A DNA stretch of 64,000 nt from assembly GCA_964007475.1 (NCBI GenBank), contig OZ023274.1, positions 40,975,860 to 41,039,859 of the forward strand. Direction: 5' to 3'. The first letter of the stretch is position 1, and the number at the start of each line of letters is the position of its first letter. This document shows positions 1 through 13,300 of the stretch, one piece after another. A model generated the notes under the pieces. It ran no database searches, was not told where the DNA came from, and saw only the letters and a program-made list of their open reading frames with translations. The position numbers were made by a program, and so were the translations under genes. This stretch comes from Hybos culiciformis (Eukaryota; Arthropoda; Insecta; Diptera; Hybotidae).

Positions 1-137
1 ATCTAATACAAATTGTTCCCTAATACTAATTTAGTTTCAAGACTTCGTTCTTTCTTACTGTATCAACAAATCAATAGATCTTGCCTTATTTTTCTTGTTT
101 TTTATGGCCGAGAAATTATTTTTGTAAATGGCCTACC

Positions 138-862
138 TAGGGTGACCAGACATACCCCATTCTGTGGTAGGCTACCCCATTTTTGATTGAATTTTCTTGA
201 AATACCCCATTTCCAAAATCTGTAATGGGGAAGGAAAAAATACCCCAAAAACACCTAAAATATTTTTTTTTTATATCTAGTAAATTTCAGCATTATGAGG
301 TCAACTTTTATTATTATCAATTGAACAGATAATGTAAAGAAAGATAAAAAGTTATCACTTATTCCACTGTTTTTCTTATCAATTAAAAAATCTTTCATAA
401 ACTCAGTAATCTTTTCTTTTCAAATGATTTTTTATTTTTCTTTTTCTTTGGGATAGGAGAAAAAAAAAATAAAATTCCCTTTATGTTTTGATTTTTAAAA
501 TTCGAACTCTGCTTATATGTCGTTATCATTATAAATTAATTTAATAAATTATTAAAAATATATAAAATATATTATTCAAAAAAAAAAAAATATATATATA
601 TTATTTGGAAGAAAACTGAAAGGAAACTGAAAACTGAAAAATAAAATTTAGATATAAGATTTGAAAATAAAAAAAATTCAATTGTGTTGTAGTTCGATGT
701 AAGTTTTTTGTTTTTCGTTTTTGATTTAAACTTTTTTTTTGTTAGTTATTAAATATTACAGAGAATTAAAAAGTTTGTTTTATTTTTATATAGTGAAAAA
801 CGAAAAAAAAAACCATCAATAAAATACTACCCCAAAAATATATTTTTGATCTGGTCACCCTA
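138..862. mobile_element. Non-autonomous hAT-type MITE, 725 bp
   Basis: The ends are inverted repeats: the left end reads TAGGGTGACCAGA and the right end reads TCTGGTCACCCTA. They are flanked by a perfect 8-bp direct repeat, GGCCTACC, at 130-137 and 863-870. An 8-bp target duplication with short terminal inverted repeats is characteristic of the hAT superfamily. The interior is AT-rich, repeats a TACCCC motif near both ends and holds no transposase frame, so the element depends on an enzyme made elsewhere. Confidence 0.88.
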
Positions 863-870
863 GGCCTACC

Positions 871-3800
871 ACAAGAAGTTATAATAATTATTAAAACAAA
901 AATACGAAAAAAAAAATTTTCCTCATTATATTGAACAATAATAAAAATGTATAATTTTAAAAATATAATTTTTAAAGATAAATAAAAATTTTCCCAGACT
1001 CAAAAAAAATTTCCCACAGATTTCTTTTACAGTTTTTATTTTTGTTATTTTTATCAAACATTGATATTGATTTTTTTCATATAGTATATATATAATTTTT
1101 ATTTATGAGGCCAATGCAGAGTACGAGATAGAAGTATGATAAGACTTGTGTACAGGATCAGAGTGGTCCGTGGGAAATATGTAAGATAAAAATAAGAAGT
1201 TTTTTATTATGGTATGCTAAAATTTAATCTTTTTTTATGAAAATCGTTTAATAAAAATTTATCACAAATTGATTTCACCCAAATGGCAAGATCTTTCTCA
1301 AATCGAAAGTTTGGAATTTGGTATTTCCTACATACTACATAATGTACTAATTGTGAATTTTGATAGCACCAAAAACAGAGCTCTAACATTTTCTTGGTCT
1401 AATAAGATACCGTTTTTGTATTTTGTGACTCACATTTTCATATTTATTATTATATATATATTATAATAGTATGAATACTTTATAAGGAAAATAAATTCAT
1501 GTATGTAAGTCTGTTTGTTATACTGAGAACCACTCGTAAAGAAAATTGCTTTTTACGATCCATTTAATCCAAATACTTCTTTTACAAAAAATGTTACAAC
1601 TGCTTACGGGAAATTGTAATTTTGAACAAAATAATGCAGAGACATTATTGACACACCTAAAAAAATTTATTAATAATTAATTGTGAAAATTTATAAGTGT
1701 CATTATTTATTTGATATTTGTAATGTATGTATTGTTATTGTAAATCAGCATGGAATATTATTTTCATTTCTAATATTTTATAAAAAAAAAACTGCGAAAC
1801 ATTAATAAATAAAAAATTCTCATAATCTTTTTTGATATGTACATAAATAGTTTGAAATTATCTTAAAATAAAATTCTTCAAGCAATTATAAATACATAGT
1901 CTTATATATGAAAATTTATTTATTTTTTAAACACCCATACGCAATAAAATAAATATTATATATGTATTACATCAACCATGATCTAAACCGCATTAAAAAG
2001 CCGCTTACCGCAAATTTAAGGCCTTTCATACCTGTACTGTACAGATATATGGTACATTAATATATTTTTAGTTCGAATTTCAATAAAAATACAATTAAAA
2101 ATAATGTAAAATAAGTACCGTGTGTAAGAAATTTTTTTTTATCGTATTAAAGAATAACTAAAAAATTTATAGGTATGTTTATGATAACTTGTTTTATTCA
2201 CATGTACTATATATTGATAATCTTATTTCTTATTTATAAAATTTGAATCAATTAATATTTTGAGTATAATAGTAGAGCTCTGTGGTGTAAAAAAAAGAGA
2301 TACTTTTCTCGAAAAAATATAATATGGTTCCCTAATCGGGTTTTGGTTCTTCAAATTAAATATTCATCATTAAACTATTTAAGCAAAATTTCTTGAAACT
2401 CTTACAAATAACAAATGTGATCATTGGTTGTTTGTATAACCATCCAACGCATTTTCCTGAAATTGCATGAATAAAATGAAATGAATATATACAACTTTAC
2501 TTTAATATATAGAATGCAATTAAACTAACTTATTGCAAAATTATTGCTTTGGATTAAATGACTCATCGAATCTAAGTTTCAATTCAAGAAAAAATATTTT
2601 TGTTTTTATTAGTTTAAATACCTAATAGAGTTAATAGTAACATAAAAAAAAAAAAAAACACCGCAGTTTGAAAATGTATATATGGCGAGAATGTTTATAA
2701 ATATAATTACTGCAGTGCAACAACAAATTCCTTGAGCTTAAAAAAAATGGTTAGCCGACGTAGACGCCAAAGTTTTCCATAAAAGCTTATACCTACATTG
2801 CACATAATTATTCTGTTTTATTATTTAAGCATAAATTTGTACTGTAGTATACATAGTATTGTATTGTATATACATTATGAATAAAAATGTTCTTAGAATA
2901 CTTTACGGGTGGGAAAAATTATTACTTTTTTATGTTTCTTACATGTATATCTTTTTAAAAGAAAATTACTTAATTTTTTCTTATAAATAATAAGCAAAAT
3001 TATAGCCGATCCGATGTGTAATTAAATGACTGTGAAAAAAGTTAAATCTTAAATAGAAAAATGAATTTTTATTTTATTATGAATTTATTAGATACAGTAC
3101 AAGTATATATTTATTATACTATATATAAAAATATTATACATAATGTACCTACATTGGAATTGGAAGAAAGGGTAAATTTTTGAATAATAGATCAAAAGGA
3201 GTTATTGGGTTTGTAAATTTTGGGTGTAAATTTGAAGTCGCTATAGTTTTCTTCAATTTGATTAGTTAAAAAATTAAAGAAACAAATTTTTAGGAAGAAG
3301 AAATGGACTATAAATTTTCATTAAATGTCGCTCGTACGTCTTTCTGTCCGTCTCTAAAATTTTTATAATTACTAAACTACTAACTTGTACGTCGCCGTTT
3401 TAAAAACATATATGGATATATATTTGAGTTCCGAAATGATATTCCAAATTCCACAATACTACTGCCTATGATTGTAAAAGTAAATAATATTAAATATTCG
3501 AATCACTATGTCAATGCTTCGGTATGAGGTTCAATTTTGATACGATTTGAATTGTACAAAATTTAATGATGATAAAGCTGTAATAAATAGATTATAAAAC
3601 AATTACAAATTTATGTCTGTACTTAGATATAATATTAATATATCTGCAATCTGCATAATCTTAAAAACCTGGTTAAAAAAATTTTTGTTTTAACTTATAT
3701 TTTAAAACAAAATCAACATACCAGTACTAGCTTAAATTAAAATATAAAAAATTTAATTAGAAAATTATAAGCTTTGATAATTTGTTTTTCTGTACAAAAA

Positions 3801-4335
3801 TTTATTGAAAATAACATTAATCAAAGCTGGTTTGATTTGATTGTATTGAATATGCATGGCAAAGCTATATATAAGTATAATCCATTTAATAGTTTATAAG
3901 AAATAAAAGCTTTCAGTTCATTTCAATATAGACGTCCATGAAAAGAACGCGATTCGACCTTCAGGTATAATTAACTTCATACAAGAAAATTTATACCGCA
4001 TATAATAAGCACTTTAAGTATTTATTACTTTTTATGATTACATCATAATAATGGTGTGCTCAAAATTCTGTATCAAATTTTTATATCAATCATTCATTAT
4101 GTTTTTCAATTCGTTGGTGTGCTTAAAATCACTGTTGGGACCTTATTTCAATTTATAATGCTTTCGAGAGTGTGATCTTTAATTTTTTTGCTAAGCACTT
4201 CCAATGAAATTAGTTTCTAAAGAAAGGCAATATCAGTTTCAATAAGGTACTATCAATAATAAATGACATACATTTCTCGATATTTACATAATATTTTTCC
4301 ATTGGTTAAATTCGTACATATTCCTATTTAAATTT
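871..4335. other. Intergenic, no gene recognised
   Basis: This is AT-rich sequence with homopolymer runs and TATA-rich low-complexity stretches. Short open frames on both strands (for example near 1207-1466) have no recognisable motifs and overlap each other. No RNA gene or clear transposon end was seen. Confidence 0.6.
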
Positions 4336-4480
4336 AAAAAAAAATAACACAACACTTAATTCAAGTGGACAAATTGCGAAAATTAAAATTAACACAAATT
4401 CCATTCCGAGGTGGGAATCGAACCCACGACCGAACATGTCTTAAGATAATGAATGACGGAGCCTTGGTACCCATTTATTA
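4336..4480 (-). mobile_element. tRNA-derived SINE
   Basis: Read on the minus strand, a tRNA-like head contains a good RNA polymerase III B box (GGTTCGATTCCC, around 4410-4425) inside a T-arm-like stem (GTGGGTTCGATTCCCAC). The A-box region is degenerate. After the head comes a non-tRNA body and a tail (GTCCACTTGAATTAAGTGTT, about 4350-4372), ending in an A/T-rich run near 4336-4345. The tail matches the end of the LINE fragment at 28619-29295, which suggests that LINE family mobilises it. The head boundary is uncertain and target duplications were not identified. Confidence 0.7.
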
Positions 4481-6477
4481 ATCGATTTATTGTGAGTGTA
4501 GTCAGTTAAAAATCCCCTTGCCCATATTATTATTGATATGATAAATAGATACTTTGAATATTGCAAACATTTCGGCAGGGAAAATACTGCTATCAGGGTA
4601 TAAATGAAATTTGCCTTCCACTTTTATTTTTTGATTTACTCATACAACTTTTTTTTAAGGAATTCTGTTGGTACTCACAAGACAATATTTTTATTGCATA
4701 ATTAAGATTTTTGCCTTCTCAACGATAGTGAGATTTGGTATGAGCCCACTAGTAGGCTAATTGTCGGACTTGTACGAAATTTTAAGTCGCAATTCACAAT
4801 CATAAAATTTAAGATGTGCTTTGGAAGATGTTTCGTAAATAAAAGAAAAGTAGTCTAATATAGGTAAGATTAAAGTTAAATGAATAGATTTTTTTTATTG
4901 TTGTATTTTTGATAATAATAATAATTTTTATTTGGGTAGGTAAATTTTTTATTAATTTTCTTGATTGTTGTTTGGTTAAGAGAAAAAACGAAATATTATA
5001 AATTAAAAAACAATGTTTCTAATTATAAAAAAAAAAAAAAAATATACATTATTTTAGTATTATTATTATTATTATTATTTAATTATTTAAATTATTATTG
5101 GTAGATTAATAAATTATTAAGTAAAGGCCTACAGTAAAACCGTGATACATATTTTTTTTGAATTGCTTTAAAATAAGTGTTAAAATATAAATCGTGGGAA
5201 AATATTTATATATAAAACATAAAAATAAAATAAATTCTTACTACAAAATAATAAAAATATAATCATAAACAATTATATTTTTTAACGGAACTCGTTTGAA
5301 ACTAAGTATTATATTAATTTTGTTTACAAAATATAGTAACACACTATTCACTATTCAGTCGAATATCAAGTATACCTATGTGCACAAAACTATTGGTTCA
5401 AATCATCTCATCTGTTGAATTATTTTGATTTTGATTACTGCGGAAACAATGTGACGTGTTTTTTTGTTACAAAATGCGCTCAAATCAATGAACTAAGCAA
5501 ATTAAAGAGAATCCGAATCTTTTTGATTGCTTTGACTTTCCGATATTCTTCTCGTCTCACTTTGCATAGCTTTTTCGCAGCTGTTAAGTTCAAACAAAGA
5601 TAAAAGTATACGATTGTTTCTAGTAATATATCAAAATCGTTTGAAACATTATTAATATCGATATGTATGTACTTTAATTTAGCTTTTACTTAATCCTTAG
5701 ATGCAATTTTTTCGAAGTGAAAAAAAATTGGGTAAAATTTCTAAACTTCACCAATACAAAAGAGATTAAAAAAAACTAGTAAAACATAAGGAAAAGTAAG
5801 GAAAAAATATAGGGTCTTGTATGTAATAAGGTGGCTAGCTGTATGTATATCTAACTGGTAGAGATACAAAATTTCGAAAAATCCAGAAGGCACTTTTTCA
5901 TAATCTGTGTATATATTATGTTCTTGCACTCATCACTCATATTTTATTTGGATTAAATAATTATAAAAATAATAATTTCGAAAAATTAAATAGAAATTAA
6001 AGAATTAAACAACTTTTCAAAATTTATCAAACTATTGAGTGAGTACTACGAGTATTTTTTTTATATACATATTCTATTTCGTTGGCGTTGGATAAAATTT
6101 TTTATTAACGGTGGTGTGGCTTTTACTAATAAAATATTTCAATGTCTGAAAAGATAACTAACAATATGGTTTTAATTCCTTTTCCTGCGGGATATTTTAA
6201 AAATCTTTGCTTGCGTAGCCATAGTTTTCGTTGCGAAAATGGTGGAAAATTAAATCATTTGCATATTTCAAATCGATAGAGCACCCACATTTCTATCTAA
6301 ATATGGAAATGCGAAAATGTGCCCCCCAGAGCCCCACGATTTTTGCAGATTCAGATTCGTGAGACGATTTCCTATAGAATCCCATATTTTTAGTTTGTCC
6401 CGCCTCATAAAATCCACTTTTACCAAAGTTTTTTTTGCGAGACCATGGGTTAATTTGATATTTGCTCCATAGTCCAT
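4481..6477. other. Intergenic, no gene recognised
   Basis: AT-rich sequence with a trinucleotide ATT run near 5058-5080 and poly(A) stretches near 5028-5042. The small open frames (5415-5603 plus, 5741-5929 minus, 6268-6477 minus) have no family signature and no splice context. Confidence 0.55.
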
Positions 6478-6715
6478 ACGAATAATGTCGTTTTAAACTC
6501 AGACGTTATTCATACGAAAAAGAAACATATTGTTCGTAGTTTGTATGATCATACGATAAAATACTATCATTTTAAAAGCAACATAATTCACGGAAGAAAA
6601 TCGACATTATTTATACGGATAAAAACGACATTATTTATACGGATAAAAACGACACTATTTATCGTATGAACAATCTCGTTTTTTCCGTCGTATGAATAAT
6701 GTGGTTTTCTCATAA
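6478..6715. mobile_element. Foldback element with an internal tandem repeat
   Basis: The left part (around 6505-6550) and the reverse complement of the right part (around 6660-6715) share GTTATTCATACGA-like and TATTGTTCGTA/GATTGTTCAT-like blocks, so the segment can fold into an imperfect hairpin. A 24-bp tandem array sits in the right half. There is no coding capacity. It is probably a degraded MITE; the exact ends are not clear. Confidence 0.5.
6602..6667. repeat. 24-bp tandem repeat, about 2.7 copies
   Basis: The unit begins CGACATTATTTATACGGATA and recurs at 6602, 6626 and 6650. The first two copies are identical and the third carries a change (CACTATTT) and is truncated. It lies inside the foldback element. 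Confidence 0.85.
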
Positions 6716-6894
6716 ATTATGTCCGTACAAATTGTTTGGGAGTGCCCCAAATAAGTACTGATAATTTTTTAAGAATGATCTCAATAGTTCTACTTACTTT
6801 GCCTAGACTTTGAATCATTTTCTTATGTTGATGATATAATAATTTTCGGCTATAAGAAAATAACCATCCTCAAAAAAAATTTTAAAATTGATTG

Positions 6895-7400
6895 ATAAAT
6901 GTGCTCCAAGTTTTTTTTTTTAATTTTTTTTTTTTATATTAAAGTTACGAAATCACTAGGTGGGATACCTTTTATACCATAAGAAGTATGGATTTGGTAA
7001 TGAGGACTGGAAGTTTGGACGGGATTAAAAAGTGAGACAGTTAGTAGGTAATCATTTACACTCTTCTTAAAGCGGCGCAAGTCGTAAATCAAACGTCCGC
7101 CAGCTGTTGGGAACAGTTTTGATGGGAGAGCATTCCATATTCTCGAGGTGCGAATTGAAAACGAATCTCCAAAGCTCGTTCTATCACATCTGGGAATTTT
7201 GACGAAGAATGGGTGTGACGTTGAAGCGGTACGTGTTTGACGTGAAAATACTTGAAGTTGAGCAAGTAGGGCCTTTACTTCCAGGGAACACGTATCCATT
7301 TCAACAAAGTATTTATAAAAAATGGAAAGTGAACCTACATTACGACGGTGGTTGAGTGAAGTTAATGAGCTGGTGGTTTGGTGATTGGATATAAGAAGAT
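6895..7400 (-). mobile_element. 3' fragment of a non-LTR retrotransposon (LINE)
   Basis: On the minus strand, an open frame ending near 6934 encodes the end of a reverse transcriptase ORF. The order is LNHRRNVGSLSIFYKYF, then a region with SFSIRTSRIWNALP, then FKKSVNDYL. Both the HRR..SL..FYKY block and the R.S..WNALP block are typical of the C-terminal end of Jockey/CR1-like and RTE-like LINE polymerases. The frame is followed by A-rich sequence (6905-6935 on the opposite strand), consistent with a 3' tail. No palm motif (FADD) is present, so it is a 5'-truncated dead copy. Confidence 0.8.
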
Positions 7401-10209
7401 AATATAATATATAAAAATGTGTATAAAGAAAAATCTGGATAAAGTGACTGATGTAATATAATTAATATTGCTCGCATTGTTTGGGACATTATAAATCATG
7501 AAAGCCCTTAGAAAAGTTACACATCACATTTAGAGCCTAAACAGATTTTTCGCGTTTTTCTGCGGGGCTTCAGGAATTCATAAAAGCTAAAAGTATTTTG
7601 ATTTTTATCAAAAAAGATTATTAAAAAATTATAATTTTCGTGCCTTGTTTTTGTTCAATTATCAAACTGACTGATAAAAAAGAACTAGGTAATAAATTAT
7701 TTTGCTCGATAATATTTAAAAATTTCTTAATCGATAAAATCTAAAATAAAATATCATGTCAATGAAATATGAAAATTAAAGAAATTAAAACTAAGTTACG
7801 AAATAGTTAACTAATAACCTAATAAAGCAAATTAGAATGAAGTTACAACTAACAAAATCAGCGAAAATGAGCGAAATTATTATAAATTTCGAAATTCAGC
7901 CAGCAGTGTATCATCTCTGGTTGTAAGTTATTAGATATATATGCGGACACTCTGGTGTTAAATTAAACACACAGTTAATAAAATAAACGCTATTATTTTA
8001 AAAAAGTTAATTGTAAAAGATGATAAAAAAAAAAATATTTCAGAATTAATTTCAATTTTATTATATTAGGTATATTTACAGGAACTTATTGTTAACATGA
8101 CTGAGCTTTTAGAAACTTTATCATCAGGAACGATGATATGTTTTCTTTGCTAAAAATTTAGACTGATACGATTGAATTTATGTTTAAAATTTGTTACAAT
8201 ATTGCAGACAAAAAAGTAGGGGCTATACGAAAACTGAACCCCGGTTCAAATAAAAGGCTTTTTTGAAATTGTAAAAACATATTTTATATTTAATACAAAA
8301 AAAACCAGTTAATGATAAAAATAGTTCAATCAAAATGAAAAATAATCACAAAAAAATTGTATTAAGTATAAAGGTTTCTCAATCAAAGCCAAATATAAAA
8401 TTTTATAGAAGTTAATAGCTATAGAAGCTAGGATCATACATTCCTAATAATTTTCATTGATATCCATTACTATAACTTAAAAAAAACTAAAATGATGAAA
8501 ATAACTGGGAACCTGGACCAGTTTAGACTGAAGGCTTCTCGCTCGCTTCGGTAGCTCTAGCAAATTAATGCTGTAGCAGCGTACTGAACAAGATTGATTA
8601 TATTTAGGCACTTAAACAGTTGAAATTGTCTATTCTATTTGTTTTTGGTAGTAATGTACATATTAATTTATTATTTTAATGATCACTGAAGGAATTATAA
8701 CAGACGTCGAAATCAAAAATCAAAAAGCTTTATCTTAAGCTCATACATATACATTTATTTGTATTTTATATTTACATATGATGTCATGTCATCATTTAAG
8801 TTATTTCACTATAGTATCCATATGTACATATATTAAAAATAATACTAACATAAATATTATTCTTTATTTATAAAATACATACCTAAATTGAATGGGTGAA
8901 AAAGGCACGTTATGTCGATTTCAAAAATATCGGATTATAAATTTTCGAATTTAGAACAAATGTTGTCGAAATTTTTTTTATCATTTAAATTCAACAAAAT
9001 TAATTTTCCTTAGTTCCTAGTTTTAACTTTGAAAAATTAACCTTTTAAAATGATTTATAAATTTGTAGATGACAGTGCTGCTCCCGAAAAAAAAAATTGG
9101 GATTTAAATATTCTGAATAAACATATTCCACAAGTATGTACCTTTGTTTGAGTAATTTATTTTTGACATTTTTGACACTAACTAGTAATAACAAAATGTA
9201 TTTGGAATATTTTTATTCTAAAAAATTTTTCAGGAGAAGCACTACTATAAATAAATGCATAAAAAACAACTAAAACCCATATAAAAGTATAATTTTTTTC
9301 ATCTTTTAAATACATATTTGAAACAGTGAAATTAAAATCGTGGTATTCATTAACGCATTTGGACGGGCAATTTGCAAATAAAAATTTTTTTAATCGGAAT
9401 TTTGGACTGTCTCTATATTTTCGGGGAGTCCCTAGCCTAGTACCATTATAAATGATTGAATTCGAACTTTTCTGACTTTTCTCTCGTTTTTGTTATAAAT
9501 TATATACTACATCACATACATACATTCTTCCATTTTCATTCTAATGATTCATTCATGATAAGTTCTGTGTAGGTATATAAATTATTAAGAATTTTGGAAT
9601 AACAATAAAATTGAGTACATTTACACGATTCGTTTCTCAGGGATAAATTTAACCTGATAATTTTTTTTCAAATTATTGTGCAGAATGTAGGTTGTAGATG
9701 TAGAGAGACGAATAATAATTGTACAAAATTATGAATTAAGATGTTTATAAAATTAATTTAACAAGGTAAAACATCATTATTTATCTGAGATTAACAGAAA
9801 TTAATACCAAATTTTTGTATTGATGAAAAAACAGGAGACCTTTTAATAGACACAAGCAAGGTTAGTTAGTAGGTAATAGGAAAATTTATAAAACTTACAC
9901 CAATAATTTAAAAACTATTTTTTTTGTATGCAAGAAAATTTTCATAAAAAATTCGTTTTAATAAGAAAGAGAAAACTTAAGAACGGCAAAAGTTTGAAAA
10001 CCATTATTCCGTGGGTCCCGCACCATATTACCTAACCCTTTAATCAAAACTAGTTTACGGTGCGATAACGTTATTGCCGGGAAATTTACCATCGTGTATT
10101 GAGACCGTAATTTTTGTATAAATTCTATTTCTGTTATGTGTGTACGATAATATTTTATTACATATACAATTTTTTGCAATATTTTCGCTTAAAAAAGCTT
10201 AGGGATTAG
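7401..10209. other. Intergenic, no gene recognised
   Basis: AT-rich sequence upstream of the first Kelch gene. A minus-strand open frame at 9958-10179 was examined and has no family signature. No complete element ends were found. Confidence 0.55.
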
Positions 10210-10296
10210 ATCGCTTATTTTTTTCCTATATTTCATTTATTTCATTTGTAAATTTAAAGTTGCCGGTATCAGTCAAAATAATCGCAAAAAAAAAAT
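10210..10296 (+). promoter_or_regulatory. Upstream block conserved between the two Kelch genes
   Basis: About 90-175 bp before the start codon of the first Kelch gene, this sequence resembles the stretch at 17747-17815 before the second. Shared pieces include a CTTATTTTT run, a CATTTRTAAATT run, AAGTTG and ATCAGTCAA, then a CAAAAA run. It is probably retained promoter or 5' UTR from the duplication. TCAGT is close to the arthropod initiator consensus TCAGT, so the ATCAGTCAA core may mark the transcription start; that is inference. Confidence 0.5.
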
Positions 10297-10386
10297 TTTT
10301 CTAATAAATAATAATTATAAGAAATTAAACTAAACGTCATTATAATTAATTAATATTAAAAACATAAAAATTTAAATCATATCATC

Positions 10387-13300
10387 ATGTCAAAAACAAT
10401 ACAAAAATCTCCAGATCCAGATGTTTTACCCAGTGAGCTTTTTAATGACATTGATCTTATATTAGAAAGCAGAAAAAAATCAAACGAATTTCGGAAAATT
10501 GGCAAAGTAAGTTCATAAAAATTAAAGTTTTTTTTGTTAATGAACAAATAAACCATATTTTGATAAGAATTAAGTAGTATAGTAGATAATATGTATATAT
10601 TATCGTCGTGTAGTTTAGCACAGAAACTATCCTAAGTTCGTTTTTTTTCAAACATTGTTTTATTCAATATTCAATAGTCAATAGTTTTGAAGAGTGCCCG
10701 ACTGCCCGAAAACATGTGTTTATTTAATTAAAGTATTTTAGTGATTAAAACAGGTAGGTACCTAAGTACAAAATAATAAATCCTTGTTTTAATTTTTAAA
10801 CACCTTTGAATAAAAAAAAACAATTTTAATCTTAAAATATGTCCGCTGTAAAATTTTCAGAATTGGAAGCACCTACAAACCTAAAATGGCTAAACTGCAG
10901 TTTACGTGAACCACTCAGTATCGGCTGGAACTTGGAGAGGAGCTATAGGCGGTGTCCAAATCCCAAAACCGAAAACAGTTCTTGGGGCAAAGGCCCCATT
11001 TCGGAGATACGTGCGCCTCAAGCTTTCATATATTTTGTACGGGCAAATTTTTTTTTTGCCCGATTTGCCCCATTTTTGTGTAGAGAGTGTAGGGGGTATC
11101 CTAGAACGAGAGGGGGGTTGGAGAGCGGCGGCGGGAGAGCGGGCTAGTGGTTGGTCCTGGCTCCTGGTCAGTGGGATTTGTTAGTCTTTATTGTGAACAC
11201 TTTTTAATTCAAGCTTTCGGAAATTTTGTATGATATGTAGGTAGGTATATATACATCATTTATATGTTTATAAATATTTCTTTTTTTTTTTTTGATGACT
11301 TGATGGTAACATGAAATTATATTTTTGAGGAATCTAAAAATTATAACAAGATAATATTTAAATTTTTATCACTTATGAAAAGAAATGCGCATAATAAGTA
11401 TCTATGTATGTATTAAAATAAAATATAAAAATAGGGAAATAACCAAAACTGCGATAAAAAAGTGAATCAATATATTTATGGTAGTAAACTATAATTAAAT
11501 AAAGTATTGATAAGATAGATTGATAATAAATAAGATTTTGATTTCTTATTAGGTAGATACTTGCGCAATTTATTAATTTGTATATTATCTTTAATTTCAT
11601 AAAAACAGGATAATTTTATAATAAAAGTTTTTGTTTCCATAAATTTTCCCGTTTTTTTTACCATCGTGGGGTTGATTAGTTCCTTATGTCTACATTTTAT
11701 ATTTTTTCGAAAAATAAAAGTAAAACAAAAATAATTAGGTACTCGAATCGAAATCTTAAAAAATTGTGTTTATGTTGATACATGCAACCTAAATATACAT
11801 ATTTATAAATAGTTAAAGATATTTTTTTTTATAAATTCCAATTATTTTTTTTTTAGCTTACTGATCTTACATTAAAAACTAATGATGGAAGTGAGTTTCA
11901 AGTTCACAAAAATATTTTGGCAACAACTTGTCGATTTTTCTGTTCAATGTTGGATTGTAAGTTGTTTATTTTTTAGTTGAAAAAATTTATTCTAATCTAA
12001 TTATTGAACTTAAATACGAATTATAATACTTACTTATAATGATTAATTACTTATTTCGGAAAAGAAAATAAATTAAAATTAAAACGTTAAAGTTCAAATC
12101 GGATTTTTGTAAATTGTTAAAATATAAAATTCATCTTTTCCATTACTTGTATATTAATGCTTTTTCAGCTGAATCCAATTGGAAGGAAAAAGATTCAAAA
12201 GTAATTCAATTGAAAGAAGGAGTAAGCAAGGAGTCTGTGGAAGCAATTTTAAGTTATTTATATACCGGTCAGGTGGAAATAAATTCAGCCAACGCATATA
12301 TTCTTCTTGAAGGAGCCGTGTTTTTCAATTTGCCAAGTTTAAAAAAAATTGTCACAAAATTCCCTATTAAAAATATCCAAAAAGATACAGTTTTAGATTT
12401 ATGGCGATATGCGGGTAAAATTTATTAATTTTATAAAGCGAAAATATTTTATAATTTATTTTTTTTTAAGGGAGATTTTTTAACGATGAACTTGAAGACA
12501 AGTGCCTAGAATTTATAGCTGGAAATTGTGCAGAATTTTTGGAAAAAAATTTAAATGATTTAAAACCTGACGAGGTAAGATTGATGACAATAGGTAATTT
12601 TTCCTGATTTCCTAGGATGTCTGAGTTTTTTTAGTTTTAACATTTTTTTATATATTCTTGAATACATCAATAAATTTATGTAATATCTGAAGGTTAATTC
12701 TGGAAAAATAGCTATACATTATACTAGTATTCGATGTTGAAAATTTTTTTTTGCCAATTTGTAAATATACCTAATTACTATCTTTTTTTTTCAGATGAAG
12801 AAAATTGCAGCTTTAAAAAAAATAAAATTAACACAAGAAAATTTATATTCAAACATCGCTACATGGATTAAAGATGATTTTGACAACCGTCAAAATCATT
12901 TAAAAGCATTAATATCAAAAATTAAGTTTGATTCTATTTCAGATGAGTTTAAAACGGAAAAAATTTTATGCGATCCAATTTTATGTCAAAATAGAGATTT
13001 CTTGGAAATGATGGTGAAACAATTTCATGAATCATTATCTCGCAATGATTCTAAAAATAAATGCAATACATTAATAGCATTTACAGAAGATTTTGTGTTT
13101 AGATTGAATATTGCCCAGAAGGAAAAACAATTTTCACCCATTTTAAAGCACACAAAAGCTGACTCCACATACATAATTCATCCGTTTTCAAATGAAAAAT
13201 ATCTTTTAGTTGGATTTATGGACAATAAAGTTGATTTTGAATGTTATTGTCCAGAGACAAATGCATTTAAAAATTTCCCTGCTTTCCCATCTGTAAATCG

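Noticed and set aside
4395..4470. Possible functional tRNA gene
   Set aside because: The T-arm and B box are good, but the A box and acceptor stem do not pair, and the flank matches a LINE-like tail; called a SINE.
9958..10179. Minus-strand open frame with fairly normal composition
   Set aside because: No motif recognised, no partner exon; too weak to call.
10839..11184. Two overlapping plus-strand open frames of about 100 residues in Kelch copy A intron 1
   Set aside because: No domain, no splice context, both frames open at once because the block is GC-rich; treated as a composition effect.
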